In this document: piece after piece, positions 6,202 to 13,428 of the stretch
How the letters are laid out: the number at the start of each line of letters is the position of its first letter
Numbering within the stretch: the first letter of the stretch is position 1
IMG/VR virus record: IMGVR_UViG_3300044858_000531
Location: 1-22,290 of that record
From: a virus
Strand: one strand, 5' to 3'
Length of the DNA stretch: 22,290 bases
The notes under the pieces: generated by a model
Told to the model about the DNA's origin: nothing
The model's database searches: none
What the model saw: only the letters and a program-made list of their open reading frames with translations
Made by a program: the position numbers and the translations under genes

Positions 6202-7841
6202 TGATTATTACCCTCTATGAAGTTTCTCATATCTTCTTCGTTAAGCATACTATTAGTAGATAGCGGTACTGCGCCTTGTGCTATGTTGCCAGCATTTTGT
6301 CTTAGTGCGGTTCCCGTGTATGATGGTGGTTGTGTTTGTAACCATCCTCTTTTAGCCATAGATGGAACTACAGCTCTAGATACAGTTGGGGTAAGCGCAA
6401 GCAATGATAATCCACCTGACGGCATTGCTCCAACTAACGCACCAGTATCTACAGCTCCTTCAAATCTACCAATAGTGCCAAATTTTGATTGTTCAGTAGG
6501 TTGCGTGACAGTTTTGTATGTATTGGAGAAATCAGCAATAGTTTTTAAATTACCTGTGACCATTTTTTTATTTGCTGCGTATTTTCCAACTACACCAGAT
6601 AGTTTTTGCAAATCAATCAATCCATCAGCCTTGCGAGCTTGGTCAATGATATTAATTTGAGATAGCTTTGTTCTGGAATCTCTAAATTTATTCAACAGTG
6701 CAGTTTTATTACCAAGTTGTGCCTCAACCAAATCCTCATACATATTTGCTAAATCTATACTAGATGCAGCCAGGTCTTTTTCAACTGTGCTTAAATCAGT
6801 TTTTTTGTATGCGGTTCTAGCGTCACTTCTTAATTTTTTAATCTTATCCATTAATATGCTTGGTGTAATATCGGTCTGTCTCAACTGTTGCTCAAGCAAT
6901 TTAATAGAACCTGCATATCCAGAAAATGCTTCAGGATCTTGAGCAAATCTCTCTTTCATAGGAATCAAAATCCTATCAACATCTGCTTTAAATTGTGGAG
7001 TAATCATTACTTTGGGCGGTAGTGTTTTTTGTACATTAGCATAATCTTGGGTTAATTCACCAATTCTAGCAGATAAAGCGTTATCACTAATTGCTCCTGC
7101 CTTCATTCCTATTTGTTCTGCTAATTTTCCAGTAGCAACCTCAGTGTTTTTGAATGATAAAACAGCATCTGCACCACCAAATTTACTGACAGTTCTTTTA
7201 AATCCTGATTCAGCAGGTGCTATTAATCCAATATCATTACCTGCTTTTTTAATACCTTTTTGTATATCTAGGTATGGATCTACTTGTGCTTGCAATTGAG
7301 CTTTACTGGCCTGTACTTTACCAGCGGATTTTAATAAACTAGAACCACCCAATGCTGTTCCGGCAAGTGGTAGAGCTACCTTACCCACTTCTTCGCCTAC
7401 ATTTCTCCCCTGCTCTCCATTAATTGACTCTCCAATGTACCCACCTAGCATACCTAATTTCTCATTCGCATAATCCAGAGCACCACCGATCTTACCGGTT
7501 ATGTACTTGCCTGTTTCTGTTCTGGGTTGATACGCTAAACCTTTGGATTTGTTGATGTCCTCAACAGCAGTCTCTAAGTTTTGACGAGTTGTTCCTTTGC
7601 CAGTCAATAAGGATGCACCTCCTTTTAATCCACCATAAATATCAGCGGCTGTCCCAGTTAGCATGGCTGCTGGAACTTCAAGCAAACCAGCTCCGAAGTC
7701 AGCAGCCTTTTGCAATGGTGACATTGGCTTACTAGCATTTTTTACAGATGCCAATGGCTTACGCGAAGCCACAACATCTGCGTCAGACCATGTATCCTTT
7801 GGCTTGACACCTTCAACAACATCAGCCTCAGACCAGCTCAT
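6198..7841 (-). CDS. Large internal virion / DNA-ejection protein candidate
   Basis: 547 residues. The first 30 hold a duplicated motif, WSEADVV then WSDADVV, which I recognise from the N-termini of other podovirus internal proteins. Residues about 45-80 (FGAGLLEVPAAMLTGTAADI) and 155-175 are glycine- and alanine-rich and could insert in a membrane. The remainder is mainly helical and charged. It is the longest gene of the ejection block and is joined by ATGA overlaps to genes on both sides, the upstream internal protein and the downstream adaptor. In podoviruses such proteins leave the capsid with the DNA and form a channel through the cell envelope. No lytic transglycosylase or peptidase motif is evident. 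The role is inferred from position, size and composition. Confidence 0.65.
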   Translation of the reverse strand: MSWSEADVVEGVKPKDTWSDADVVASRKPLASVKNASKPMSPLQKAADFGAGLLEVPAAMLTGTAADIYGGLKGGASLLTGKGTTRQNLETAVEDINKSKGLAYQPRTETGKYITGKIGGALDYANEKLGMLGGYIGESINGEQGRNVGEEVGKVALPLAGTALGGSSLLKSAGKVQASKAQLQAQVDPYLDIQKGIKKAGNDIGLIAPAESGFKRTVSKFGGADAVLSFKNTEVATGKLAEQIGMKAGAISDNALSARIGELTQDYANVQKTLPPKVMITPQFKADVDRILIPMKERFAQDPEAFSGYAGSIKLLEQQLRQTDITPSILMDKIKKLRSDARTAYKKTDLSTVEKDLAASSIDLANMYEDLVEAQLGNKTALLNKFRDSRTKLSQINIIDQARKADGLIDLQKLSGVVGKYAANKKMVTGNLKTIADFSNTYKTVTQPTEQSKFGTIGRFEGAVDTGALVGAMPSGGLSLLALTPTVSRAVVPSMAKRGWLQTQPPSYTGTALRQNAGNIAQGAVPLSTNSMLNEEDMRNFIEGNNQ

Positions 7842-9208
7842 TTGTAGCCTTTCGTTCCATCAGAATACTCAACTCCTATTCTTCCATCTTTCAACTTAAC
7901 CTCACGGATAACTGTTTTTGCAGAAGATGGCGGCATTTCAACAGTAAGAGGAATATTAGATTTAATTCCTTGTGCTCTGCTGTTATGCTGGTTAATAATC
8001 CATCTTGCTTGAGCTTCGTTGATGTCAAGAATTTTACGCAATGATTTCTCATCAAGAGTTATCAGGCCAGCAGCCATTTTTGTAGCATATTCTCTGTCAG
8101 CATCAGATAATCCTGTACCAGAACCAAATTGCTTAATAATCTTACCTACGTTTTGCGCCATGTTTGCCGCATACGCTTGAGAATTAGATGTGGCATCACC
8201 GCCAAAATCAATACCAGCTTGTTTTAATGCCTGACCTGCACCAACAATAAAATTAGCACCAAAACCAGTAACCATTCCTTTGTCTAGAATTGCTCTGCCG
8301 GTCTGCGCAGTTTTAATAATCTGCACAGCATCATCAGCAGATGCTCTGCCTTTGATAAGCTCCTCTGCTTGACCTTTGCCCAGTGTACCTTCAAACATTT
8401 GTTCTTGTCGTGGTAGATTAACACTAACACCTGCACCATGTCGCTCGTATTCTCCACCAACATTAACCCATTTTCCAGTCGCAGTATCATATTCTTGATC
8501 TTGTGCTAATTTTGGTTTTCCCTCAACTCCGATAGTTCTCTTCTTTAATGTCGGTGCTGAACCACCAACTTGTGTAACGTCAGCCAGTGTTAAGTCAACC
8601 ACACCAAAGGTTTTTTCACCTTTATCGTTTACATATTCTTTAAACTGAAGATTTGGATTCTTTAAGTATTTTGGCATTAATTCTGAAATAGCAGCAGACT
8701 CAGCCTCTGGATCATTGGGATGCAATCTTTTGGCTTCTGCGAGAGCCATGTTATATTCTTTTGGATAGGTATTTTTTAACTCACTATTTCTACGCGCCTT
8801 CGCAGCTCTAGCAGAGTTTTGCTCTATCTCTGATTTAGTTTTTTGCAGACCATAGTATTCTTTCTGCATAGCGTTGTCATATTGCTGCAACTCTAGCACA
8901 ACATCCATTCTACCCATAGCCTTGGCTGCTTGTATAGCTTGTGCTTGACCATCTTTCGTAGATATGTCATAGCGTGAAAGTATGGCTTGTTTTTGCTGTG
9001 CCTTCTCCTCTGCTGGATTGACCAGACCTGCCATCTGTGCGCCCACACCGCCTAAACCAGCTCCAGCTTGGAACATACTAGCACTAGCCTTTTGAAATGG
9101 ATCTAGTACAGCATAGTTGTGAGCTTGAGTATTGGTGTCTGCAATACGTTGTTGTTGTATCTCGTATGGAGAAAGACCGAATAATCCCTTGACAATATCT
9201 TCAGCCAT
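7838..9208 (-). CDS. Internal virion / DNA-ejection protein candidate
   Basis: 456 residues, second of three consecutive large internal proteins. The N-terminal part (about 35-65, AGAGLGGVGAQMAGLVNPAE) is glycine-rich. It is followed by long Gln/Lys/Ala-rich helices (about 65-160) that look like a coiled coil. A central region carries TFGVVDLTLADV and further short strands, and the C-terminal third is helical again (LDEKSLRKILDINEAQARWI). It begins at a TAATG junction with the gene upstream and ends in an ATGA overlap with the next. No enzyme motif is visible. A role in genome ejection is inferred from its place between small head genes and the adaptor. Residues 392-437 carry no known signature to me. 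Confidence 0.6.
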   Translation of the reverse strand: MAEDIVKGLFGLSPYEIQQQRIADTNTQAHNYAVLDPFQKASASMFQAGAGLGGVGAQMAGLVNPAEEKAQQKQAILSRYDISTKDGQAQAIQAAKAMGRMDVVLELQQYDNAMQKEYYGLQKTKSEIEQNSARAAKARRNSELKNTYPKEYNMALAEAKRLHPNDPEAESAAISELMPKYLKNPNLQFKEYVNDKGEKTFGVVDLTLADVTQVGGSAPTLKKRTIGVEGKPKLAQDQEYDTATGKWVNVGGEYERHGAGVSVNLPRQEQMFEGTLGKGQAEELIKGRASADDAVQIIKTAQTGRAILDKGMVTGFGANFIVGAGQALKQAGIDFGGDATSNSQAYAANMAQNVGKIIKQFGSGTGLSDADREYATKMAAGLITLDEKSLRKILDINEAQARWIINQHNSRAQGIKSNIPLTVEMPPSSAKTVIREVKLKDGRIGVEYSDGTKGYK

Positions 9209-10572
9209 TATGCTAACCTCGCGCCAGTTTGTGAATTATATAATGGTGCTTGAGCTGGATTTGCATAGTTGTTCAGTGCAGTGCCAGCTCCAGTCAACAA
9301 CCCACCCCAAGGACTGTAAGAATCCCCTTTGTATGCAGCAGTAGCAGCGTTAGTTGCACCACTGAGAGCCAACTGACCAGCATTAGCACCTGAAGTGCTT
9401 AGTTTAGCCCCGATTGCTGTACCTGCATCCATAGTACCAGCACCAAGTCCCTCTAGTGTGTTGGCACCACCTAGCGCAGTTGAGTATGGTGCAAATGAAG
9501 ATGTTTGAGTGCTGTATGCGTTCTTCATCATATCACCGCCAGAACCAACGAAGCCCAATCCTGCTTTGGCGTAGTCGATACCACCCTGAGTAGCTTGTGA
9601 TGCCAATAGAGCATCTTGTTGACGCAAGGAGTTGTAGTATGCCTCCATCTCTGGATTAGCGGCACCCATAGTGGATGTACCACCAGTAGACAGTCCAGCA
9701 CGACCTGTGGCTTGTAGATTAGCCCTTAAACTATCTAATGACCTTGTTCTGGATGGGTCAAGCAGTGCCATCTGATCTGCATAATACTTTTGCGCTTGTG
9801 CCTGTGGAGATGTGGTTAGATACTGATTACCAAGATCCATTGACCTATTAGCAGCCGTAAACATTGGCTGGGTGGCATCAAATGAGTCGTTAAATTGAGT
9901 TAATCCACGATTGGATATAGCCATCAATCTGTCTTGTTGCGCTTTAGCTTCTGGCGATAGCTGGTAGCCGGCACTATTTAGATTGCCGTTGGCATCATAT
10001 CCAAATTGCGACGCACCAAAGCGACTGGTAACTCCAATTGGCTTAAATTTAGCTGCATCTGCGGCAATTCTAGCTGCACCAAGAATGGCTTGTGATTGCG
10101 TAGCTGCTGCATCTTGTGCTTGTTGACCTTGTAAGTACCCACCAACAAGATTAAGTCCACCACTAATTATATTTGGTATATATTTACCAGCGGAATCCCA
10201 TAATCCACCAGTAGCGGAGCCACCAGCTGCAACATTTGCTGCGCCACCAGTGTACCCACCAGAGCCATAAATTGAACTGGCGGCTGACGGATCCATAGTT
10301 AGTGATCCTGTGCCGAAACTTGGTGGATTGCCAGTCGGAACCATACTGCCATCCGTTACTGGTGCTTGCGTCCCAGAGCCACCAAACATATTACTCGCCC
10401 CATAGAGGCTACTCCCAATCTGGGCAACTGTACCTAGTGTGGAGTTTAGTTGCTCTTGCGATCCTTTGCTTGCTATCTGAGAAGTTAATATTGAGGAACC
10501 AGGAATGAATGTATTCCCTGCGAGTACAGCAACACTTTGCACCGTATCTCTAATGCTTGTCCAAAAGCTCAT
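9208..10572 (-). CDS. Internal virion / DNA-transfer protein candidate, Gly/Ala/Ser/Gln-rich
   Basis: 454 residues, low in charge and rich in Gly, Ala, Ser, Thr and Gln. Residues about 1-60 contain a hydrophobic helix and strand (VQSVAVLAGNTFIPGSSILT). The 70-130 segment is low-complexity Gly/Ser. Residues about 195-330 are more regular (FGASQFGYDANGNLN, then LDPSRTRSLDSLRANLQATG), followed by a Gly/Ala-rich tail. The composition is typical of phage internal or DNA-transfer proteins near the tail vertex. It starts in an ATGA overlap with the upstream Pro/Gln-rich protein and ends at a TAATG junction. Taken with the next two genes it makes a set of three, like the three ejection proteins of P22 or T7. 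That parallel is by count and position, not by similarity I can demonstrate. Confidence 0.6.
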   Translation of the reverse strand: MSFWTSIRDTVQSVAVLAGNTFIPGSSILTSQIASKGSQEQLNSTLGTVAQIGSSLYGASNMFGGSGTQAPVTDGSMVPTGNPPSFGTGSLTMDPSAASSIYGSGGYTGGAANVAAGGSATGGLWDSAGKYIPNIISGGLNLVGGYLQGQQAQDAAATQSQAILGAARIAADAAKFKPIGVTSRFGASQFGYDANGNLNSAGYQLSPEAKAQQDRLMAISNRGLTQFNDSFDATQPMFTAANRSMDLGNQYLTTSPQAQAQKYYADQMALLDPSRTRSLDSLRANLQATGRAGLSTGGTSTMGAANPEMEAYYNSLRQQDALLASQATQGGIDYAKAGLGFVGSGGDMMKNAYSTQTSSFAPYSTALGGANTLEGLGAGTMDAGTAIGAKLSTSGANAGQLALSGATNAATAAYKGDSYSPWGGLLTGAGTALNNYANPAQAPLYNSQTGARLA

Positions 10573-10934
10573 TGTGCGCCACCATTTCCAGCAGCATCAA
10601 CCAAGCCTTGTTGCTTGAGTGCTTCCATATGTGCGTTATCCATTGGGCGAATTTCACCATTTTCAATGTAAGCAATGACTTGCTTATTACTGTCGATAAC
10701 CATTTGACCATCAGCAGTCACAAAGACAGTCTCGCCATCGTAGGTTAAATCACCGTTCTGAACTTGAACTGGCTTTCCTTCGATAGTTAGCGTTCCTGTG
10801 AATCCTTGAAGCTCTTTTGGTTGTTGGCCTTGTGGTGGCTGTGCGCCAGACATCATGCCTTGTGGAGATGCCTGTGGAGGCATCTGAGGGGGAATTTGTT
10901 GAGGACTCATCATCCCCTGTTGTGGTGCAATCAT
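10569..10934 (-). CDS. Small Pro/Gln/Met-rich phage protein, unknown function
   Basis: 121 residues. Residues 1-40 are almost wholly Pro, Gln, Met, Gly and Ala (PPQMPPQASPQG) and are probably disordered. Residues about 43-95 look like a compact beta domain (FTGTLTIEGKPVQVQNGDLT, then VFVTADGQMVID). The end is a short helix (AHMEALKQQGLVDAAGNG). Start: ATG at 10934 with a weak AGG site about 9 nt upstream. It begins a tightly overlapped gene series after an 88-bp gap holding two inverted repeats and a possible promoter. Short Pro/Gln-rich proteins with a small beta domain occur beside ejection genes in other phages, and it may be a chaperone or minor head protein. I do not recognise a named family. 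Confidence 0.7.
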   Translation of the reverse strand: MIAPQQGMMSPQQIPPQMPPQASPQGMMSGAQPPQGQQPKELQGFTGTLTIEGKPVQVQNGDLTYDGETVFVTADGQMVIDSNKQVIAYIENGEIRPMDNAHMEALKQQGLVDAAGNGGAQ

Positions 10935-10951
10935 GTGATAACCTATTCAAA

Positions 10952-10973
10952 TAATGTTGATATTTTAACATTA
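10952..10973. repeat. Inverted repeat, 7-bp AT-rich arms
   Basis: TAATGTT (10952-10958) and AACATTA (10967-10973) pair around an 8-bp loop, in the leader of the gene starting at 10934. It does not cover the weak Shine-Dalgarno at 10941-10946. AT-rich content makes it a weak structure, and chance is possible. Confidence 0.45.
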
Positions 10974-11002
10974 ATTAAAGTAGGCAATTGCACTATTTGC
11001 AA
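10974..11002 (-). promoter_or_regulatory. Possible promoter before the ejection/tail gene series
   Basis: On the minus strand TTGCAA (11002-10997) and TTTAAT (10979-10974) are spaced by 17 bp, four and five matches to consensus. It lies in an 88-bp gap, one of few in the operon, and overlaps two inverted repeats. The region is AT-rich, so chance matches are more likely here than elsewhere. Confidence 0.35.
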
Positions 11003-11005
11003 TTG
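10985..11005. repeat. Perfect inverted repeat, 8-bp arms
   Basis: CAATTGCA (10985-10992) and TGCAATTG (10998-11005) are exact reverse complements around a 5-bp centre. The repeat follows the stop of the AT-hook gene by 18 bp and lies across the -35 and spacer of a possible promoter. There is no T-run after it on the minus strand, so it is not a normal terminator. It could be an operator, an RNA processing site or a weak attenuator. Confidence 0.7.
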
Positions 11006-11022
11006 TTATCATCTTTAACTAC

Positions 11023-11367
11023 TTATCGTGCTGCTATTGCATTTGCTGCTTTTGGTCTACCGCGCTTCTTTAATATGACTTCTTGTTTGGCGTTGTTGAC
11101 ACTAATGCTGAGTTTTGCCTTAGATTTCTGCCCACTCCCTGAGTTGCAGACATTGATGGCATCACCGGTGCTGATACTGCTCTCGGCCTTGCTACCCTCA
11201 TTGTTGAGGTTAACGGCCTTACTGTTGGCGTTGCTTTCGTTCCCGACCAATTGTTCGCCATGCTTGATTACCTCAGTATATGATTCAAGTGAACGCATCT
11301 TAGCAATATCGCTAGGATTAATAAAACTAGCGGTATTGCCAGAGCGTTTACATTTAAAAGTTACCAA
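11023..11367 (-). CDS. Small protein with C-terminal AT-hook-like motif
   Basis: 114 residues. The start is TTG at 11367, overlapping the stop of the gene upstream by 7 nt; no in-frame ATG occurs until residue 24, so TTG fits best. The N-terminus (FKCKRSGNTASF, then SDIAKMRSLESYTEV) resembles a small domain of about 35 residues seen in other phage structural-region proteins. A Ser/Asn/Gly-rich linker follows. The C-terminus has KKRGRPKAA (residues 100-108), matching the AT-hook core RGRP that binds the minor groove of AT-rich DNA. It may bind packaged DNA or the head interior. The domain pattern is what I see; DNA binding and location are inference. Confidence 0.7.
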   Translation of the reverse strand: MVTFKCKRSGNTASFINPSDIAKMRSLESYTEVIKHGEQLVGNESNANSKAVNLNNEGSKAESSISTGDAINVCNSGSGQKSKAKLSISVNNAKQEVILKKRGRPKAANAIAAR

Positions 11368-11699
11368 CTAGGTCTACCAATAATCACCTTCCATGTAGAA
11401 GTAGCCAAATCCAATGCAACTGAGGCATGATGATTGTTGATTCTAATGGTAATGGTGTTAGCTGCTGAAACAAATACATTGACATCTGCGTCTATGGTTA
11501 GATCAACTCCAGCGGACACACCAAGAATCATATCTCCTAGTGCCACGTTCGGAATAGTAAATGTTGCGGTATCTTCAGCAGCAGCTGCAATAGATGCTGG
11601 ATTTACCGTAAGATTGGCAAGCCAGAGTTCCGTGAAGGCTCCCTGAAACATCTTTGCCCCTTGTGCTACGTTTGTTACTGTTGCTGTGGTAAAAGCCAT
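11361..11699 (-). CDS. Small beta-rich virion protein, possible capsid decoration
   Basis: 112 residues, hydrophobic and beta-rich (ALGDMILGVSAGVDLTIDAD, then NVFVSAANTITIRINNHHAS, with WKVIIGRP at the end). The N-terminus (MAFTTATVTNVAQGAKMFQG) and overall pattern resemble small phage head proteins usually encoded next to the major capsid gene. The ATG at 11699 has a textbook Shine-Dalgarno (AAGGAG, 6 nt spacing). That site lies inside the last codons of the endonuclease gene, whose stop codon abuts this start. Without the inserted endonuclease this gene would directly follow the capsid gene, the expected place for a decoration or stabilising protein. A similar small protein is encoded between terminase and portal (19455-19790), though I see no clear sequence identity. 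Confidence 0.7.
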   Translation of the reverse strand: MAFTTATVTNVAQGAKMFQGAFTELWLANLTVNPASIAAAAEDTATFTIPNVALGDMILGVSAGVDLTIDADVNVFVSAANTITIRINNHHASVALDLATSTWKVIIGRPSW

Positions 11700-12275
11700 T
11701 TATATCTCCTTGGTGTGTTTTATTAAATACTCCATTGCATTTGTAAGTCTGTTTATATCATCATTAAAATGCCCCAATCCTGTATTGCATTTTCCACATA
11801 ATAACTCTCTGATATGACCTTTACTATGACAATGGTCAATAACTAATCCATTTTTTCCATAATCAGATTTTTCATCATTACAAATTGCACACTTACCGCT
11901 TTGGTTTGCATACATTTTACGATAATCAAATAATCCAATTCCATATTTACTTTTCATCTTCCAATGTCGCCAATAGTCACTTCGGCTAAGATGTTTTATG
12001 GTATGAGCTCTTTCATCATAATCAGGGTTATTTTTTTTTCGTTCTTCAACTTCTAGTGCTTGTTTTGGATAAACATTTTCCTTATTGTATTCACGCATTT
12101 TAGCATTATAACCATCACGGTCTTTATCTCTAGTGCGTTGCTTTGATAATCTTTGTCTTTCACGTTCTTTTTCAAGATTACGCTCCCTATATTCTACCGC
12201 ATAACCTTTTTGTTTTGCAGCATACTCAGGGTCTATCTCTTTTCTTGCTTTTATCTTTTCATATGATATTGGCAT
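11700..12275 (-). CDS. HNH endonuclease, recombination endonuclease VII type, likely free-standing homing enzyme
   Basis: 191 residues. The N-terminal 100 or so are very basic and charged (YREREN-like helices, KERERQRLSKQRTRDKDRD) and may grip DNA. The C-terminal domain has the endonuclease VII signature. Zinc cysteines are CAIC (129, 132) and CGKC (160, 163), the active-site motif DHCH is at 147-150, and NTGLGHFNDD follows at 164-173. All expected residues are present, so it should be active. It separates the major capsid gene from a small head gene, a classic place for a mobile endonuclease in phages. Codons look AT-richer than its neighbours. It has its own promoter (12307-12335) and a hairpin over its ribosome-binding site (12282-12305). 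A packaging or Holliday-junction role cannot be ruled out. Confidence 0.88.
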   Translation of the reverse strand: MPISYEKIKARKEIDPEYAAKQKGYAVEYRERNLEKERERQRLSKQRTRDKDRDGYNAKMREYNKENVYPKQALEVEERKKNNPDYDERAHTIKHLSRSDYWRHWKMKSKYGIGLFDYRKMYANQSGKCAICNDEKSDYGKNGLVIDHCHSKGHIRELLCGKCNTGLGHFNDDINRLTNAMEYLIKHTKEI

Positions 12276-12281
12276 AATCTT

Positions 12282-12305
12282 CCCCTAGTGATAAATTACT
12301 AGGAG
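12282..12305 (-). promoter_or_regulatory. RNA hairpin masking the ribosome-binding site of the endonuclease VII-type gene
   Basis: On the minus strand CTCCTAGT (12305-12298) can pair with ACTAGGGG (12289-12282) around an 8-nt loop, giving eight pairs with one G-U. The 3' arm contains most of the Shine-Dalgarno AGGGGAAG of the gene starting at 12275. The predicted start of transcription from the gene's own promoter is the A at 12300, inside the 5' arm. Only three stem bases would then remain, leaving the site open. mRNA reading through from the capsid operon would carry the whole hairpin. Pairing is seen directly; the regulatory effect is inferred by analogy with T4 I-TevI. Confidence 0.65.
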
Positions 12306-12306
12306 A

Positions 12307-12335
12307 AGTATATACCTATCTTATATAAGAATCAA
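12307..12335 (-). promoter_or_regulatory. Sigma-70-like promoter for the endonuclease VII-type gene
   Basis: On the minus strand the -35 element is TTGATT (12335-12330) and the -10 is TATACT (12312-12307), with a 17-bp spacer. That is five of six matches at each box with ideal spacing. The first well-placed purine downstream is A12300. The leader would be about 25 nt, ending in the Shine-Dalgarno AGGGGAAG. The site lies in the 81-bp gap between the capsid gene stop and the endonuclease start. Confidence 0.65.
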
Positions 12336-12356
12336 GCGATTATTTTATAAAATTGC

Positions 12357-13409
12357 TCAAGCCGGCACAATTATCGAGAGGCCACCATAGTCACGCAATT
12401 CTTTAGTGCCGAAGATACAATCAGTTGTAACTAGATAACCTAGATACTCTTGCTTGTATTGCTTTTGAGTACGGATACCTTGTTGCTCAACAAGAACCAG
12501 AGAGTCCTTATGGAACATCATACCAGCACGATACTTTGTGTCAGTAGGTGAGGATGTATTCCAATCAACAGCAATAGCAAAATCATCTGAATACGATGCG
12601 CCAGTAGGAGCAGTAGATGAGAATGTCACTGATTGTGTACCAGTTTGGCTGTTAACGTGAATCCAAGGGCAGTTGCTGGAAACAAACAGCTCTACACCGT
12701 ATAGATTACCTAGTCTACCAGTGCGAATGACGTTATTACCGCCAGCCTCACCAACAAACGCTTGCTCTGTAAAGCGAGAGATTCCGCGCAGTACATTGCT
12801 TTCTACAGGTGGAAGCACCAATGACAACTCCATAGAGTTAACATCAGAATCTTCAAGAGTTTGAATCATACGTCTGATAGCTGCATCAGTAATAGCTGCA
12901 CCGTTACCAGTGTTGGTATTGGCAGAGCCACTGAAGTTTGTTGAACCATCGCTACCGATAACAGCCTTCTCATACAAAGCAGTTGCAGTTGCTACAGTAC
13001 CAGCGTTGAAGCCAGCTCCAAGTTTATGCAGTTCACGGTCAATACGCTTGGCTAGTGCATAGCCAGCATCTTCTGTGTAAAAGCTCTTCATGCCGTTCAA
13101 TGATTGAATGTCAGCCATATCTTCATATAGTTTGGAGTATTCATACCATTTATCAACATAAACAAGCACTTCAGTAGCTGTATCAGCGACTAGAGTAACT
13201 TGAGTGTTTGCTACCTTTGCAGATGCCTCACCGCGACCTGGTGATGGAATATGGAAAGTATCTCCTTTGCGACCTTTATGGTTCATTCTCTTAACGAGAT
13301 TAGCCATAACTGTTTTGGTCTTGTAAGTTGCTATTGCATCATCTTCCCACTGCTCCGGAATCCACTTGTCGCTTGTGGTGATGGTTGTATTATTTGTTCC
13401 TAGTCCCAT
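12357..13409 (-). CDS. Major capsid protein
   Basis: 350 residues, the right size for an HK97-fold coat protein. By eye the N-terminal pattern matches a large family of podovirus coat proteins. It opens with SDKWIPEQWEDDAIATYKTK, continues with GDTFHIPSPGRGEASAK (the GDTxHIP segment) and then VYVDKWYEYSKLYEDMADIQ. YALAKRIDRELHKLGAGF follows at about residues 117-135. The C-terminus (DYGGLSIIVPA) is also typical of the group. It follows the scaffold-like gene by 19 bp, with AGGGG about 7 nt before the ATG. A strong promoter upstream of the scaffold gene probably gives the high level a coat protein needs. It is interrupted from the next head gene by an inserted HNH endonuclease. Confidence 0.88.
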   Translation of the reverse strand: MGLGTNNTTITTSDKWIPEQWEDDAIATYKTKTVMANLVKRMNHKGRKGDTFHIPSPGRGEASAKVANTQVTLVADTATEVLVYVDKWYEYSKLYEDMADIQSLNGMKSFYTEDAGYALAKRIDRELHKLGAGFNAGTVATATALYEKAVIGSDGSTNFSGSANTNTGNGAAITDAAIRRMIQTLEDSDVNSMELSLVLPPVESNVLRGISRFTEQAFVGEAGGNNVIRTGRLGNLYGVELFVSSNCPWIHVNSQTGTQSVTFSSTAPTGASYSDDFAIAVDWNTSSPTDTKYRAGMMFHKDSLVLVEQQGIRTQKQYKQEYLGYLVTTDCIFGTKELRDYGGLSIIVPA

Positions 13410-13428
13410 GATAAAACCCCTATATTAT

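Noticed and set aside
12345-12356. Palindrome ATTTTATAAAAT after the capsid gene as a terminator
   Set aside because: It lies in an all A/T stretch with no GC stem and no following T-run on the minus strand.
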